Assembly: GCA_028714735.1 (NCBI GenBank)
Contig: JAQTLU010000005.1
Location: forward strand, 62,001-126,000
Reading direction: 5' to 3'
DNA: 64,000 bases
DNA from: Gallionellaceae bacterium
GTDB lineage: Bacteria; Pseudomonadota; Gammaproteobacteria; Burkholderiales; Thiobacillaceae
The translations under genes and the position numbers were made by a program. Positions 18,595 to 26,190 of this stretch are shown here, one piece after another. Position 1 is the stretch's first letter. Each line of letters opens with the position of its first letter. Under the pieces are notes generated by a model. It did not search any database. It was given only the letters and a program-made list of their open reading frames with translations, and was not told the DNA's origin.

Positions 18595-19284
18595 CTAGTC
18601 GCGTTGACCCATCAGCGCCATCAGGATCTGCAACAGGTTGATGAACAGGTTGTAGATGTCGAGGTAGATCGCCAGCGTGGCCATCACATAGTTGGTCTCG
18701 CCACCGTTCACCACCCGGCTGACGTCGAACAGGATGAAGCCGGAGAACAGCAGCACTGCGACGCCGGACAGGGTCAGCGCCATGGCCGGGATCTGGAAGA
18801 ACATGTTGGCCAGCGAGGCCAGGATCAGGAGCACGATGCCGACCATCAGGAACTTGCCCATGAAGCTGAAATCGCGCTTGCTGGTGGTGGCGATGCCGGC
18901 CAGGACCATGAAGATCGCTGCCGTGCCGCCTGCCGCCAGGCCGACGATCTGGCCGCCATTGGAGAAACCCAGGGCCATTTGCAGGATGGGACCCAGCATC
19001 AGGCCCATGAAGCCGGTCAGGGCCAGGAGCAGGACCACGCCGAGACCGCTGTTGCGACTGGCGGAGATGCCGAAGAACATGCCCATCATCACGGCGAAGG
19101 CGCCCAGCGAATACATGATGGGATGCTGGGCCATGAAGGCGAAGTTCATGCTCAAGCCGACCAGGGCGCCGATCACCGTGGGGACCAGGGAGATGCCCAG
19201 CAGCATGTAGGTATTGCGCAGGACCTTGTTGCGTTCGGCACCGATGCTGACGGTGGTGTTGTAACCGGTCAATTGGGGTTGCAT
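18595..19284 (-). CDS. Bax inhibitor-1 / YccA family membrane protein
   Basis: 229 residues with seven hydrophobic helices, of the BI-1/YccA/YbhL group. NKVLRNTYMLLGISL at the N-terminus, SRNSGLGVVLLLALTGFMGLMLGPIL in the middle and the C-terminal YVMATLAIYLDIYNLFINLLQILMALMGQRD (the DIYNLF..LLQIL signature) identify it. E. coli YccA modulates FtsH; other members leak calcium. The role here is not known. The ATG at 19284 is taken as start; a GTG six bases further up (19290) is better spaced from the AAGGA site and is equally possible. Confidence 0.9.
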   Translation of the reverse strand: MQPQLTGYNTTVSIGAERNKVLRNTYMLLGISLVPTVIGALVGLSMNFAFMAQHPIMYSLGAFAVMMGMFFGISASRNSGLGVVLLLALTGFMGLMLGPILQMALGFSNGGQIVGLAAGGTAAIFMVLAGIATTSKRDFSFMGKFLMVGIVLLILASLANMFFQIPAMALTLSGVAVLLFSGFILFDVSRVVNGGETNYVMATLAIYLDIYNLFINLLQILMALMGQRD

Positions 19285-19409
19285 AGCCACTTTATTCCTT
19301 CGAGTTGAAGACAGCCGTAAGACTAAGGGCGATAGGTTTAAGTTTCAACCGCCAAGATTTCGGCGACTCCTGTAAAATGCACGGCTTTTCAGGCTATTAA
19401 CAGGAAATC

Positions 19410-20642
19410 ATGGCACTGATCGTGCAGAAATACGGCGGCACCTCGGTCGGATCGATCGAGCGCATCCGCAACGTGGCGGAACGGGTGGCCAAATTCAAGA
19501 TGATGGGCCATCAGGTCGTGGTGGTCCTATCCGCCATGTCCGGCGAGACCAACCGGCTCATCGCCCTGGCCAAGGAAATCAACAAGGAACCCGATCCGCG
19601 CGAGCTGGATGTGCTGGTCTCCACCGGCGAGCAGATCACCATCGCCCTGCTGGCGATGGCATTGAAGGACCTGGGGCTCAAGGCGAAAAGCTTTACCGGC
19701 TGGCAGATCCCCCTGCGGACCGACAGCGCCTTTACCAAGGCCCGCATCGAGGACATCGACGACAAGGCCATGCGCGCCGCGCTCGATAGCGGCCATGTCG
19801 TGGTCGTGGCCGGTTTCCAGGGCGTCGATGCCGACAACAACATCACCACACTGGGCCGGGGCGGTTCCGACACCACCGGGGTGGCCATGGCGGCGGCGCT
19901 CAAGGCCGACGAATGCCAGATCTACACCGATGTCGACGGCGTCTACACCACCGACCCGCGCCTGGTACCCGAGGCCCGCAAGCTCGACACCATCACCTTC
20001 GAGGAGATGCTGGAACTGGCCAGCCTGGGCTCCAAGGTGCTGCAGATCCGCTCGGTCGAGTTCGCCGGCAAGTACAAGGTCAAATTGCGGGTGCTGTCCA
20101 GCTTCGAGGACGAAGGCGAAGGCACCCTGATCACTTTCGAGGAAGACACCATGGAACAAGCCATCATCTCCGGCATCGCGTTCAACCGCGACGAAGCCAA
20201 GCTCACCATCCTGGGCGTACCCGACAAGCCGGGCGTCGCCGGCCACATCCTGGCCCCGATTGCCGACGCCAACATCGACGTCGACATGATCGTGCAGAAC
20301 GTCGGCCACGACGGCACCACCGACTTCTCCTTCACCGTGCACCGCAGCGAGATGAAGAAGGCGCTGGAAGTACTGGATATGGTCAAGTCGGCCATCGGCG
20401 CGCGCGAAGTCATCGGCGACGACAAGATTGCCAAGGTCTCCATCGTCGGCGTCGGCATGCGTACCCACGCCGGGGTCGCCAGCAAGATGTTCAAGGCCCT
20501 GGCCGCCGAGAACATCAACATCCAGATGATCTCCACCTCGGAGATCAAGATCTCCGTGGTCCTGGACGACAAATACATGGAACTGGCCGTGCGCACGTTG
20601 CACCAGGCCTTCGAACTGGAAAAGGAACCGACCGCCGCCTGA
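19410..20642 (+). CDS. lysC: aspartate kinase
   Basis: 410 residues. Catalyses ATP-dependent phosphorylation of aspartate, the first step to lysine, threonine, methionine and diaminopimelate. The amino-acid kinase domain starts with QKYGGTSVGS (residues 4-13), with GRGGSDTTGVAMA near 150-163 and DVDGVYTTDPR near 173-183. Two ACT domains fill residues about 265-400 (PGVAGHILAPIADANIDVDMIVQN and VGVGMRTHAGVASKMFKALAAENINIQMIS), giving feedback control by lysine and/or threonine. An AGGAA site precedes the ATG. Monocistronic, followed by tRNA-Ser. Confidence 0.96.
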   Translation: MALIVQKYGGTSVGSIERIRNVAERVAKFKMMGHQVVVVLSAMSGETNRLIALAKEINKEPDPRELDVLVSTGEQITIALLAMALKDLGLKAKSFTGWQIPLRTDSAFTKARIEDIDDKAMRAALDSGHVVVVAGFQGVDADNNITTLGRGGSDTTGVAMAAALKADECQIYTDVDGVYTTDPRLVPEARKLDTITFEEMLELASLGSKVLQIRSVEFAGKYKVKLRVLSSFEDEGEGTLITFEEDTMEQAIISGIAFNRDEAKLTILGVPDKPGVAGHILAPIADANIDVDMIVQNVGHDGTTDFSFTVHRSEMKKALEVLDMVKSAIGAREVIGDDKIAKVSIVGVGMRTHAGVASKMFKALAAENINIQMISTSEIKISVVLDDKYMELAVRTLHQAFELEKEPTAA

Positions 20643-20719
20643 CTTTTCGTTGATTTTTAGAGGCCGCACAGGTATCCTTCGCGGCCTCTTGAGACCGGCT
20701 TGCCGGGGGACTAGAGTAC

Positions 20720-20812
20720 GGAGACGTGGCCGAGAGGCTTAAGGCACTCCCCTGCTAAGGGAGAGTCCGGTGAAAAACTGGACCGAGAGTTCGAATCTCT
20801 CCGTCTCCGCCA
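20720..20812 (+). tRNA. tRNA-Ser (anticodon GCT), element 1 integration site
   Basis: 93-nt tRNA with encoded CCA. The acceptor stem GGAGACG pairs with CGTCTCC, there is a long variable arm as expected for serine, the T arm contains GTTCGAATC, and the anticodon loop contains CTGCTAA (GCT). Its last bases plus one flanking base (20799-20813) form the left attachment repeat of the integrated element, and the gene remains complete. Confidence 0.97.
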
Positions 20813-20813
20813 A
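20799..20813. repeat. attL of element 1 (15-bp direct repeat)
   Basis: Fifteen bases at the 3' end of tRNA-Ser are repeated exactly at 27588-27602, next to a tyrosine integrase gene. This is the standard signature of integration into a tRNA 3' end. Confidence 0.9.
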
Positions 20814-20826
20814 ACATGTAGCAATT

Positions 20827-20850
20827 GAGCGCCTTTACGGGCGCTTTTTT
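20827..20850 (+). terminator. terminator after tRNA-Ser
   Basis: Stem GAGCGCC / GGGCGCT followed by six T, 14 bases beyond the tRNA. Because it lies inside the element, it replaces the native tRNA terminator, which may be the one now at 27642-27667. Confidence 0.85.
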
Positions 20851-21059
20851 GTTTTACCCATCCATGTACCCATCAATACGCTGTGCTCTTGCGTGAGACG
20901 TTTACTCCGCCGATCGGGCGAGGTCATCGGTTAAAACGTAACTTTGGGACCTGGCAGGCCGGGGGACGGACGGGGGGCTATTTTTGCGGGACCCCTATCT
21001 CCGGCCGCGCAGTGGAAAAAAGGTCCACAACATGCTTGTGACGCGGTTCGCAACAACGG

Positions 21060-21833
21060 TCAATGGCCCGTGGCAATTCCCTGGGATGGCTTGGTGCGTC
21101 TGGCATGTTTCGCACGAGCTTTGGTGATCATGGCGGCTCTTTCTTCAGCGTGGAAGATGACTTCCTCACTGTCCCGCTCGACCTGCCACTTGGCGTCCTC
21201 GGCGGCCTTGGCCTCGGCGGCCTTGGCCTCGGCGTCAGTGGCTTCGCCTGGTTTGCAAATTTCTATTTGAGTGACATACACAAGGGGCATGAGGGAAATT
21301 GTCCAATATGTATTATTGGGCCCCACATATAGCGCATCAAATTGTCTAACAAGGCATACGGTCAGCCATTCATCAAATGGAAACTGATCAAATAGATGGT
21401 GCTGTTCAACCCACCCTTGGAATTCCGGCTGCTCAGCTAAATCTTCCCCTGTCCAAGCGCTCATAGCACGGATGAAAAGCCTGAAAATCGAAAACTTTGG
21501 ACCTAGCCCAATAATTGGGTGTTTGAGGGATTTGAGGAACTTGACACGAGTCCCAACAGGGATGATCTCTTCGATTGGAAGTTTTTTTCTAGTTGTGAGT
21601 CGTTTCCATCGGCTAAATGGTAATAGGCACACGCGCCAATTCTTCACACCCCAGCGTGCGAAGCAGCCGCTCCTGTCAAGGAATTCCTCGCCCCATCCAA
21701 GATTGGCCAGATGTTTTCTTAATGAAATCTCATGGCTCGGACCTATTGCCGTCACTTGCTTTGGTACTCCCAACTGTTCAGTCAATTGCGATTGACTCCC
21801 GTCAGCCCCGCGCGCGTAGGCGTGCGAAGCCAT
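21060..21833 (-). CDS. unknown element cargo protein with charged helical tail
   Basis: 257 residues, no family recognised. The middle is mixed alpha/beta with many Trp and Phe (GWGEEFLDRSGCFARWGVKNWRV, DEWLTVCLVRQFDALYVGPNN). The C-terminal 70 residues form an Ala/Glu/Lys coiled coil with a short tandem repeat (EAKAAEAKAAEDAK) and a basic end. No signal peptide or membrane helix. The frame is open to 21914, but the ATG at 21833 follows the upstream stop by seven bases, implying coupling. It is the last gene before attL, the position where small elements usually carry accessory or defence cargo. Confidence 0.7.
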   Translation of the reverse strand: MASHAYARGADGSQSQLTEQLGVPKQVTAIGPSHEISLRKHLANLGWGEEFLDRSGCFARWGVKNWRVCLLPFSRWKRLTTRKKLPIEEIIPVGTRVKFLKSLKHPIIGLGPKFSIFRLFIRAMSAWTGEDLAEQPEFQGWVEQHHLFDQFPFDEWLTVCLVRQFDALYVGPNNTYWTISLMPLVYVTQIEICKPGEATDAEAKAAEAKAAEDAKWQVERDSEEVIFHAEERAAMITKARAKHARRTKPSQGIATGH

Positions 21834-21840
21834 GCGAATG

Positions 21841-22131
21841 TTAGAAGTCCGGAGGATACACGTGTGAATGGATTTTGGGCGGGCTGCCATCGCCCGATGG
21901 TTCCATGTAGCCATTCCGGACCATCTGCCCCTTGATGGCTTCCAGGGCAGAGATGATCTCAGGCAGAGCGGCAGCGGGAAGGGCTATGCCGCGCCTGGTG
22001 GGCTTCAAGCGGTTATCGGCGGCACTTAGGTACTGGAAGCGGAGATCGACCACCACGCGGCCTCTGTGGGCCGTCAGAGTGACTTTTAGCGGGTATTTGC
22101 CGATCAGCAAGAGGGTGTCAGATGGGCTCAT
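21841..22131 (-). CDS. PC4/YdbC-like ssDNA-binding protein
   Basis: 96 residues. The order of segments LLLIGKYPLKVTLTAHRG, VVVDLRFQY and NRLKPTRRGIALPAAALPEIISALEAI follows the PC4/YdbC transcriptional-coactivator fold: four strands, the K-P-T-(K/R)-(K/R)-G-I turn and a C-terminal dimerising helix. Such proteins bind single-stranded DNA. In this element it could serve replication with the PrimPol/helicase protein. Its start overlaps the stop of the upstream gene by four bases. Assignment rests on motif shape only. Confidence 0.72.
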   Translation of the reverse strand: MSPSDTLLLIGKYPLKVTLTAHRGRVVVDLRFQYLSAADNRLKPTRRGIALPAAALPEIISALEAIKGQMVRNGYMEPSGDGSPPKIHSHVYPPDF

Positions 22132-22601
22132 GGTTCAAGGCCTCCCTGATCGTTGATGATGGCGTCGGTGATGACGTCGAGCGCGTGGAGACTGTCGGAC
22201 GGGTGGAGGTCGCGGTCCGTCTGTGTGCCGTGTAAAAGGCCCATCGCTTCGGATTCCGTTATGCGGCCTCTTCGACGCAAGCACCTCTGCCGCTGTTCAC
22301 TGGTGGCGGCCAGGGCGAGCCGGATATATTCGCTGGCGGCTCGCGTGCTGATACCAGCGGCCCGCAAGAGGGTGAGAAGATCGCCACGGGGGGCGGTCAG
22401 TAGAAGCGCCCCGGTCCTGAACGCCTGCCTTGCCCCGGTCACGATTGCCTCGCGCGCGCGGGCGTGTGAGAGTTGAACATCTTGAATCAGCTGCTGCCGG
22501 ACATGGGCTTTCACGTGCGCGCGCAACCGCTCGCCGATCTCCCCTGACGCATCTGGATTTTCATTGGCAATTTGCATCAAACGATCATTCCAGTTTTCCA
22601 T
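22128..22601 (-). CDS. hypothetical helical protein
   Basis: 157 residues, all-helical and charged, with no membrane segment. A stretch near residues 65-95 (GDLLTLLRAAGISTRAASEYIRLALAATSEQ) has the look of a helix-turn-helix or ParB/TrfB-like DNA-binding region, but I cannot name a family. The longer frame begins at 22673; the ATG at 22601 has a GAGGAAAG site and is preferred. It is followed by an ATGA overlap with the PC4-like gene and preceded by the repeat-rich intergenic segment. Confidence 0.7.
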   Translation of the reverse strand: MENWNDRLMQIANENPDASGEIGERLRAHVKAHVRQQLIQDVQLSHARAREAIVTGARQAFRTGALLLTAPRGDLLTLLRAAGISTRAASEYIRLALAATSEQRQRCLRRRGRITESEAMGLLHGTQTDRDLHPSDSLHALDVITDAIINDQGGLEP

Positions 22602-22787
22602 AATTTGTCTTTCCTCAGCGTGTACGGCAATGCGTGGGGTTATCCGGCCTAGTGTTGAATGCCAAGTAGCCATTCAGTAGTCCCGTTTCCCCGCTCCCGT
22701 TTTCTTCCCGCCCCTTATAGGGGGCGCGGGAAGTTCGGGAAATCCCGGGCGTTCCCGTTTCGGGGCATTTCGGGAAGTTCGGGAAAG
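22602..22787. repeat. iteron-like repeat region in element 1
   Basis: The 186-bp gap below the primase gene contains six copies of the hexamer CGGGAA or its complement within about 85 bp (22705-22786). Two are embedded in a 16-bp direct repeat at 22727-22742 and 22771-22786, and there are further CCCGTTT-type copies upstream. Such clusters next to a replication protein are typical of a replication origin. A role as a terminator or regulatory array is the alternative. Confidence 0.55.
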
Positions 22788-24734
22788 TCAGGGCAGCCAT
22801 ATCCAGCCCTCCCGGTGTTCAATGTTCTTGTTGGCGAGTAAGGCGGTAATTGCCTGTCTGGTGCGTTCGGGCTTCCGCTTTTCTTCGCATGTCAGCCTTG
22901 GCGTGATTGCCGTTATGGCCGCTTCCAGTTCCACGCAAGGGCGGGCAAGCGGTGCGCCGCCCTTGCTGAAGTTCTTGGATTCGCGCAGTAGTTCGCCCAG
23001 GGCATCCCATACAATCCGCTGGTTTCCGCCCTTCGGCAGCTTGGAGCGGGTCGCGTCCTTGGTGCGTTCCTCCGGTGTCACCACGCAAGACGTTATCGGC
23101 TCGCCGTCCCCGTCGGCCCCGAGTTCCACCACGTCCAGCCGGAAGGGGTACGATTCGCCATCCCCGCCGTCCTTCGCCTTGGCAATCAGCCATTCCCGCC
23201 GGTCGCCCTCCCTCCGCACCTCAATGGCGCAATCAAGGGCAGCGTGTAGGCTGGAATGGCCCCGCAATCCCTTGGTGCCGTCCTTGCCGGTGTGGTGGAC
23301 CAGCAGCACCAGCCCGCCTAGTTCGGCCTGTAATGCCTTGGCGGCGGTGATTACTTGGCCCATGTCACGACTGTCGTTTTCATCCATGCCCGGCGCGGCC
23401 CGGTTCAATGTGTCCAGCACCAGCACTCCCCCGGCGTGGTCGGTCGCTTTGATGGCCTTCACCAGTTCGGCGTGGTCCTTCGGCTCTCGAATGTCCAGGG
23501 GTGACAGCAGGAACCGGAAATTGTCGGACAGTGCCCCATGCTCGGCCCGGTAGGCATGGGCACGCTGAGCAATGCCGGCTTCACCTTCCAGCCCGACATA
23601 GACCACGGGCGCGGCCTTCACGCGGCAGCTAAACCATTCCCTGCCCGTTGAGATGGCAGCCAGCATATCCAAAGCAAGAAACGATTTACCGGAACCGCTC
23701 GGGCCATACAGTGCCCCGATACCATCGGAAGGAATAACGCCCCGCACTCGCCAGCGGATTGACGGCAGCGCGGCCAGTTCGGTAGCAGTCAGAAGTTGGA
23801 ACCGTTGCGGCAATATTTCCAAAGCACCTGGCGGCAGGGGCGACTGGCCGAAGCCGACCTGCCACGACTCGGGGGCCGCAGGGTACCGGGCCACGCTTTG
23901 GGCGATGGTGGCCAGTTCTTCGGGTGGCAGCGGGGGAGCGCACCGCCGGTCATTCATCGAAGACAGGGCGGCGATGATCTCGTGCTCGTCGAAACCAGCA
24001 TTCCGCATCTTGCCCGCTTTACCGGCCAAGGTGTCGTTTCGCATACCTTCGGGGATCGGGCTGTCGGGCTCGGCCAGCGTCTTGCTCTCGGCCTGCGGCT
24101 TCTCAGACTTTCCCGCCTTGATGGCAGCAATTAACCATCGTGGCGCGGGGACTATGGGTGTTTCCCAGTTCTGCCAGCGGTAGGCGCGCCCGTCGATAGT
24201 GGACGGCTCAACCACGATGAAGCCCTTCCCAGACATGCGCGCGTCCAGGCCGGGGGCGAACCTGACAGCGTTGGGCACGGTGACGCTGGGAGGGAGGGAG
24301 AACACGAGATGCCGGCCACCGCTTTGGGTCTGAGCCTCTAAGGTGGCAGGGAGCGAACCAGACATAAGCTCGAATGCTTCCAACGTAGCCCGCCCGACCT
24401 CCCCGTCTACGTCCAACACGAAGCAGTCAGGCGGCGGCACGGCTCCAATGTTCGCGCCCGGACTCGCCGCGAGTTCAGCCAATGTTCGCGCCTGACTGCT
24501 TCGCTGCCATCCGGCCCACATTGGCGTCTTGCCGTTCTCAATCACGGGGAAGGCCCGCCAGCCCGCCGAGTACAGTTCTCGCGCCCAATCGGCCTTGCTG
24601 CGGGCCACAGGGGGCGCGATAGGGAGCTGGGCAAGGACCGGCGGTGGCGGAGGTATCACCGATGCAGCAGCGGGGCGGCTAGGTGCCTCAGCGCGTGCCG
24701 TAGGCGGCGGCATTGGGATAACGAGGGCGTTCAT
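22788..24734 (-). CDS. PrimPol/RecA-like ATPase replication protein
   Basis: 648 residues. After a Pro/Ala-rich start, a bifunctional primase-polymerase domain spans about residues 50-215 (WARELYSAGWRAFPV, FVLDVDGEVG with the DxD pair near 105, SGGRHLVFSLP near 138). A linker follows, then a RepA/DnaB-like AAA_25 ATPase at about 310-540 with Walker A GPSGSGKSFLAL near 340-352 and Walker B VLVLDTLNRA near 430-440. This is the replication protein of many satellites and small mobile elements, combining primase and helicase. An ATGA overlap couples it to the upstream gene. Confidence 0.88.
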   Translation of the reverse strand: MNALVIPMPPPTARAEAPSRPAAASVIPPPPPVLAQLPIAPPVARSKADWARELYSAGWRAFPVIENGKTPMWAGWQRSSQARTLAELAASPGANIGAVPPPDCFVLDVDGEVGRATLEAFELMSGSLPATLEAQTQSGGRHLVFSLPPSVTVPNAVRFAPGLDARMSGKGFIVVEPSTIDGRAYRWQNWETPIVPAPRWLIAAIKAGKSEKPQAESKTLAEPDSPIPEGMRNDTLAGKAGKMRNAGFDEHEIIAALSSMNDRRCAPPLPPEELATIAQSVARYPAAPESWQVGFGQSPLPPGALEILPQRFQLLTATELAALPSIRWRVRGVIPSDGIGALYGPSGSGKSFLALDMLAAISTGREWFSCRVKAAPVVYVGLEGEAGIAQRAHAYRAEHGALSDNFRFLLSPLDIREPKDHAELVKAIKATDHAGGVLVLDTLNRAAPGMDENDSRDMGQVITAAKALQAELGGLVLLVHHTGKDGTKGLRGHSSLHAALDCAIEVRREGDRREWLIAKAKDGGDGESYPFRLDVVELGADGDGEPITSCVVTPEERTKDATRSKLPKGGNQRIVWDALGELLRESKNFSKGGAPLARPCVELEAAITAITPRLTCEEKRKPERTRQAITALLANKNIEHREGWIWLP

Positions 24735-25246
24735 GTCGTCTCTCCATCAAGTCGCAGGCAATAGCCACAATCAGCAGTGACTGATTTCCAGGCCGCGCAA
24801 CGTGAACCCCAGCAAGTAAGCGCGTCGCCATCGCCGTCAGACGCACGGAACGGGCAGAGAATCCTTGCATTCAAATCCTCCTTCCAATCCCTTGGGCAGA
24901 TCAGGCGTCGGCTACTCGGGGCGGCTTTCACTTGCAGGAGTTGAAACGGTAGGCGGTCATCCTCCCGAATGGCCTCGATCAGTTCGCGCAGGCGGTCGAC
25001 CTCGGCCTGCGCCTCTTCGATATCCAGGGCGTATTCGGCCAACTGCTCGTCGGCATCAGCCTCTGAGGCTTCGGACAGCATCTCATTCACATCGTGCTCA
25101 AGTGCACCGGCCCGCCGTTCCATCTCCGCGAGAAGGACAACCTTCGCTCGTGCTGAATCGGCCTGTCGTTCCGCTTGGCCGTTTGGGTTATGATTTGCGC
25201 TGTCCAGTGCGCTCTCGTTTTCAGTTTGAACGGGGGCGTTTTTCAT
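24731..25246 (-). CDS. coiled-coil protein with C-terminal cysteine cluster
   Basis: 171 residues. A long acidic coiled coil spans about residues 30-100 (AEMERRAGALEHDVNEMLSEASEADADEQ...). The C-terminal 50 residues contain six Cys (CPRDW, CPF, TCWGSRCAAW, ADCGYC) that could bind zinc. No family recognised. Overlaps both neighbours by four bases (ATGA at each end), so it belongs to the alpA-primase operon. Confidence 0.75.
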   Translation of the reverse strand: MKNAPVQTENESALDSANHNPNGQAERQADSARAKVVLLAEMERRAGALEHDVNEMLSEASEADADEQLAEYALDIEEAQAEVDRLRELIEAIREDDRLPFQLLQVKAAPSSRRLICPRDWKEDLNARILCPFRASDGDGDALTCWGSRCAAWKSVTADCGYCLRLDGETT

Positions 25247-25479
25247 TTGGAAGCCTCCCCATTCAACGCAGGGTTGGGGGGCATGCCGATCAGCCGGCGA
25301 AGTTCTCCCACTCGGATCCGAGTCGAGTTGCCGATTTTGATAGGTGTGAGGTCGCCGGCTTTGAAGTGCCGATAAATGGACGCGCGGCTCCGGCGGGCAA
25401 TGGTGACTGCATCGCGGATATCGGCCAAGGCCTCATCCGGCATATGGTCGAACTGTTGAACAGTGGTCGAGATTTTCAT
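25243..25479 (-). CDS. AlpA-like helix-turn-helix regulator
   Basis: 78 residues. The segment RDAVTIARRSRASIYRHFKAGDLTPIKIGNSTRIRVGELRRLIG is the MerR/AlpA-type winged helix found in P4-like excision and replication regulators. It probably controls integrase or excision. The ATG at 25479 is chosen (GGAG site); a further ATG at 25500 is possible. It heads the minus-strand replication operon. Confidence 0.82.
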   Translation of the reverse strand: MKISTTVQQFDHMPDEALADIRDAVTIARRSRASIYRHFKAGDLTPIKIGNSTRIRVGELRRLIGMPPNPALNGEASK

Positions 25480-25671
25480 ACCAAGCTCCACGCTTGGCAC
25501 TAGAACCGGAAAGGTACGCTTTGCTTCCCTGTGCCAAGCTGTTAATCAGCGTGGAACCATTAGAGATAACGGGACTTATTGCGGATGCTTCTCGCGGTAT
25601 AGGTCCCAGCACTGGCGCGGGCTGGGTGGGTTTGTCCCGGTATTACTCACGGTATTGAGTCCCGGTATTAC
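25480..25671 (-). promoter_or_regulatory. probable control region of the element 1 operon
   Basis: The gap ahead of alpA holds a near-palindrome (CCAAGC/GCTTGG around 25482-25499), a matching GTGCCAAG at about 25531-25538, and a 25-bp perfect tandem duplication (25634-25658 and 25659-25683) that runs into the end of the next gene. These look like operator or regulatory repeats; exact promoter boxes are not clear. Confidence 0.45.
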
Positions 25672-25683
25672 TCACGGTATTGA
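25634..25683. repeat. 25-bp perfect tandem duplication
   Basis: Two head-to-tail identical 25-bp units, each holding two CGGTATT motifs separated by 11 bases. They cover the stop codon region of the 172-residue gene and the upstream region of alpA. Confidence 0.85.
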
Positions 25684-26190
25684 CTCGGGTTGCCCTATTT
25701 CGCAAAGCCGCTCCCATTCGTCCACCCAATCCGCGAAGTGCTCGCGGATGTGTTTATCCAGGTGGTGGTGGTTAGCCGTCCAGGTTTTCCCCTTCTCCCT
25801 TGATTCCATACATATCGCAAGCATGGCGGGGTTCCACAGCGAGGGGCATTTGCCCCCTGATCCTCGAAAAGTGCGAGCTTCTGAAAGCCATTCCGCGCGG
25901 CCATCCGAGAGCAATCCTTTCAATTTGACGCCGGGTGGTAGTGGCCAGTCGTGAGCCAGGACAGCCTTTGCCGTGAGTCCAGTTACACCCATTGGCTTTG
26001 CCGTTGGGCAATCCTCCTCGTCAATTTTCTGATCGTTCTCCAATTCGTGCTTGCGCTGTTCAAGCCGCTCAATTTCTCGGTCAAGTGCTAATCGATCAGA
26101 TACGGATAGATTGAGCGGATTACGGTCCCTCTCAATTTTGTAATCAATCAGTGTGAGAACGATTCGCGTCAGTTCGTTCAGATCATCCAT
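25672..26190 (-). CDS. hypothetical element protein
   Basis: 172 residues, soluble, unrecognised. The N-terminal part is helical and charged (residues 1-60: LIDYKIERDRNPLNLSVSDRL, then EIERLEQRKHELEND). The middle is Pro/Gly-containing, and the C-terminal helical part has a His cluster (TANHHHLDKHIREHFADWVDEWERL). Its start overlaps the end of the integrase gene by eight bases, so it is translated with the integrase. Confidence 0.7.
   Translation of the reverse strand: MDDLNELTRIVLTLIDYKIERDRNPLNLSVSDRLALDREIERLEQRKHELENDQKIDEEDCPTAKPMGVTGLTAKAVLAHDWPLPPGVKLKGLLSDGRAEWLSEARTFRGSGGKCPSLWNPAMLAICMESREKGKTWTANHHHLDKHIREHFADWVDEWERLCEIGQPESIP

Noticed and set aside
20659..20689. Hairpin after lysC as a terminator
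   Set aside because: A 9-bp stem exists, but no T-run follows it on the plus strand, so it was not listed as a terminator.
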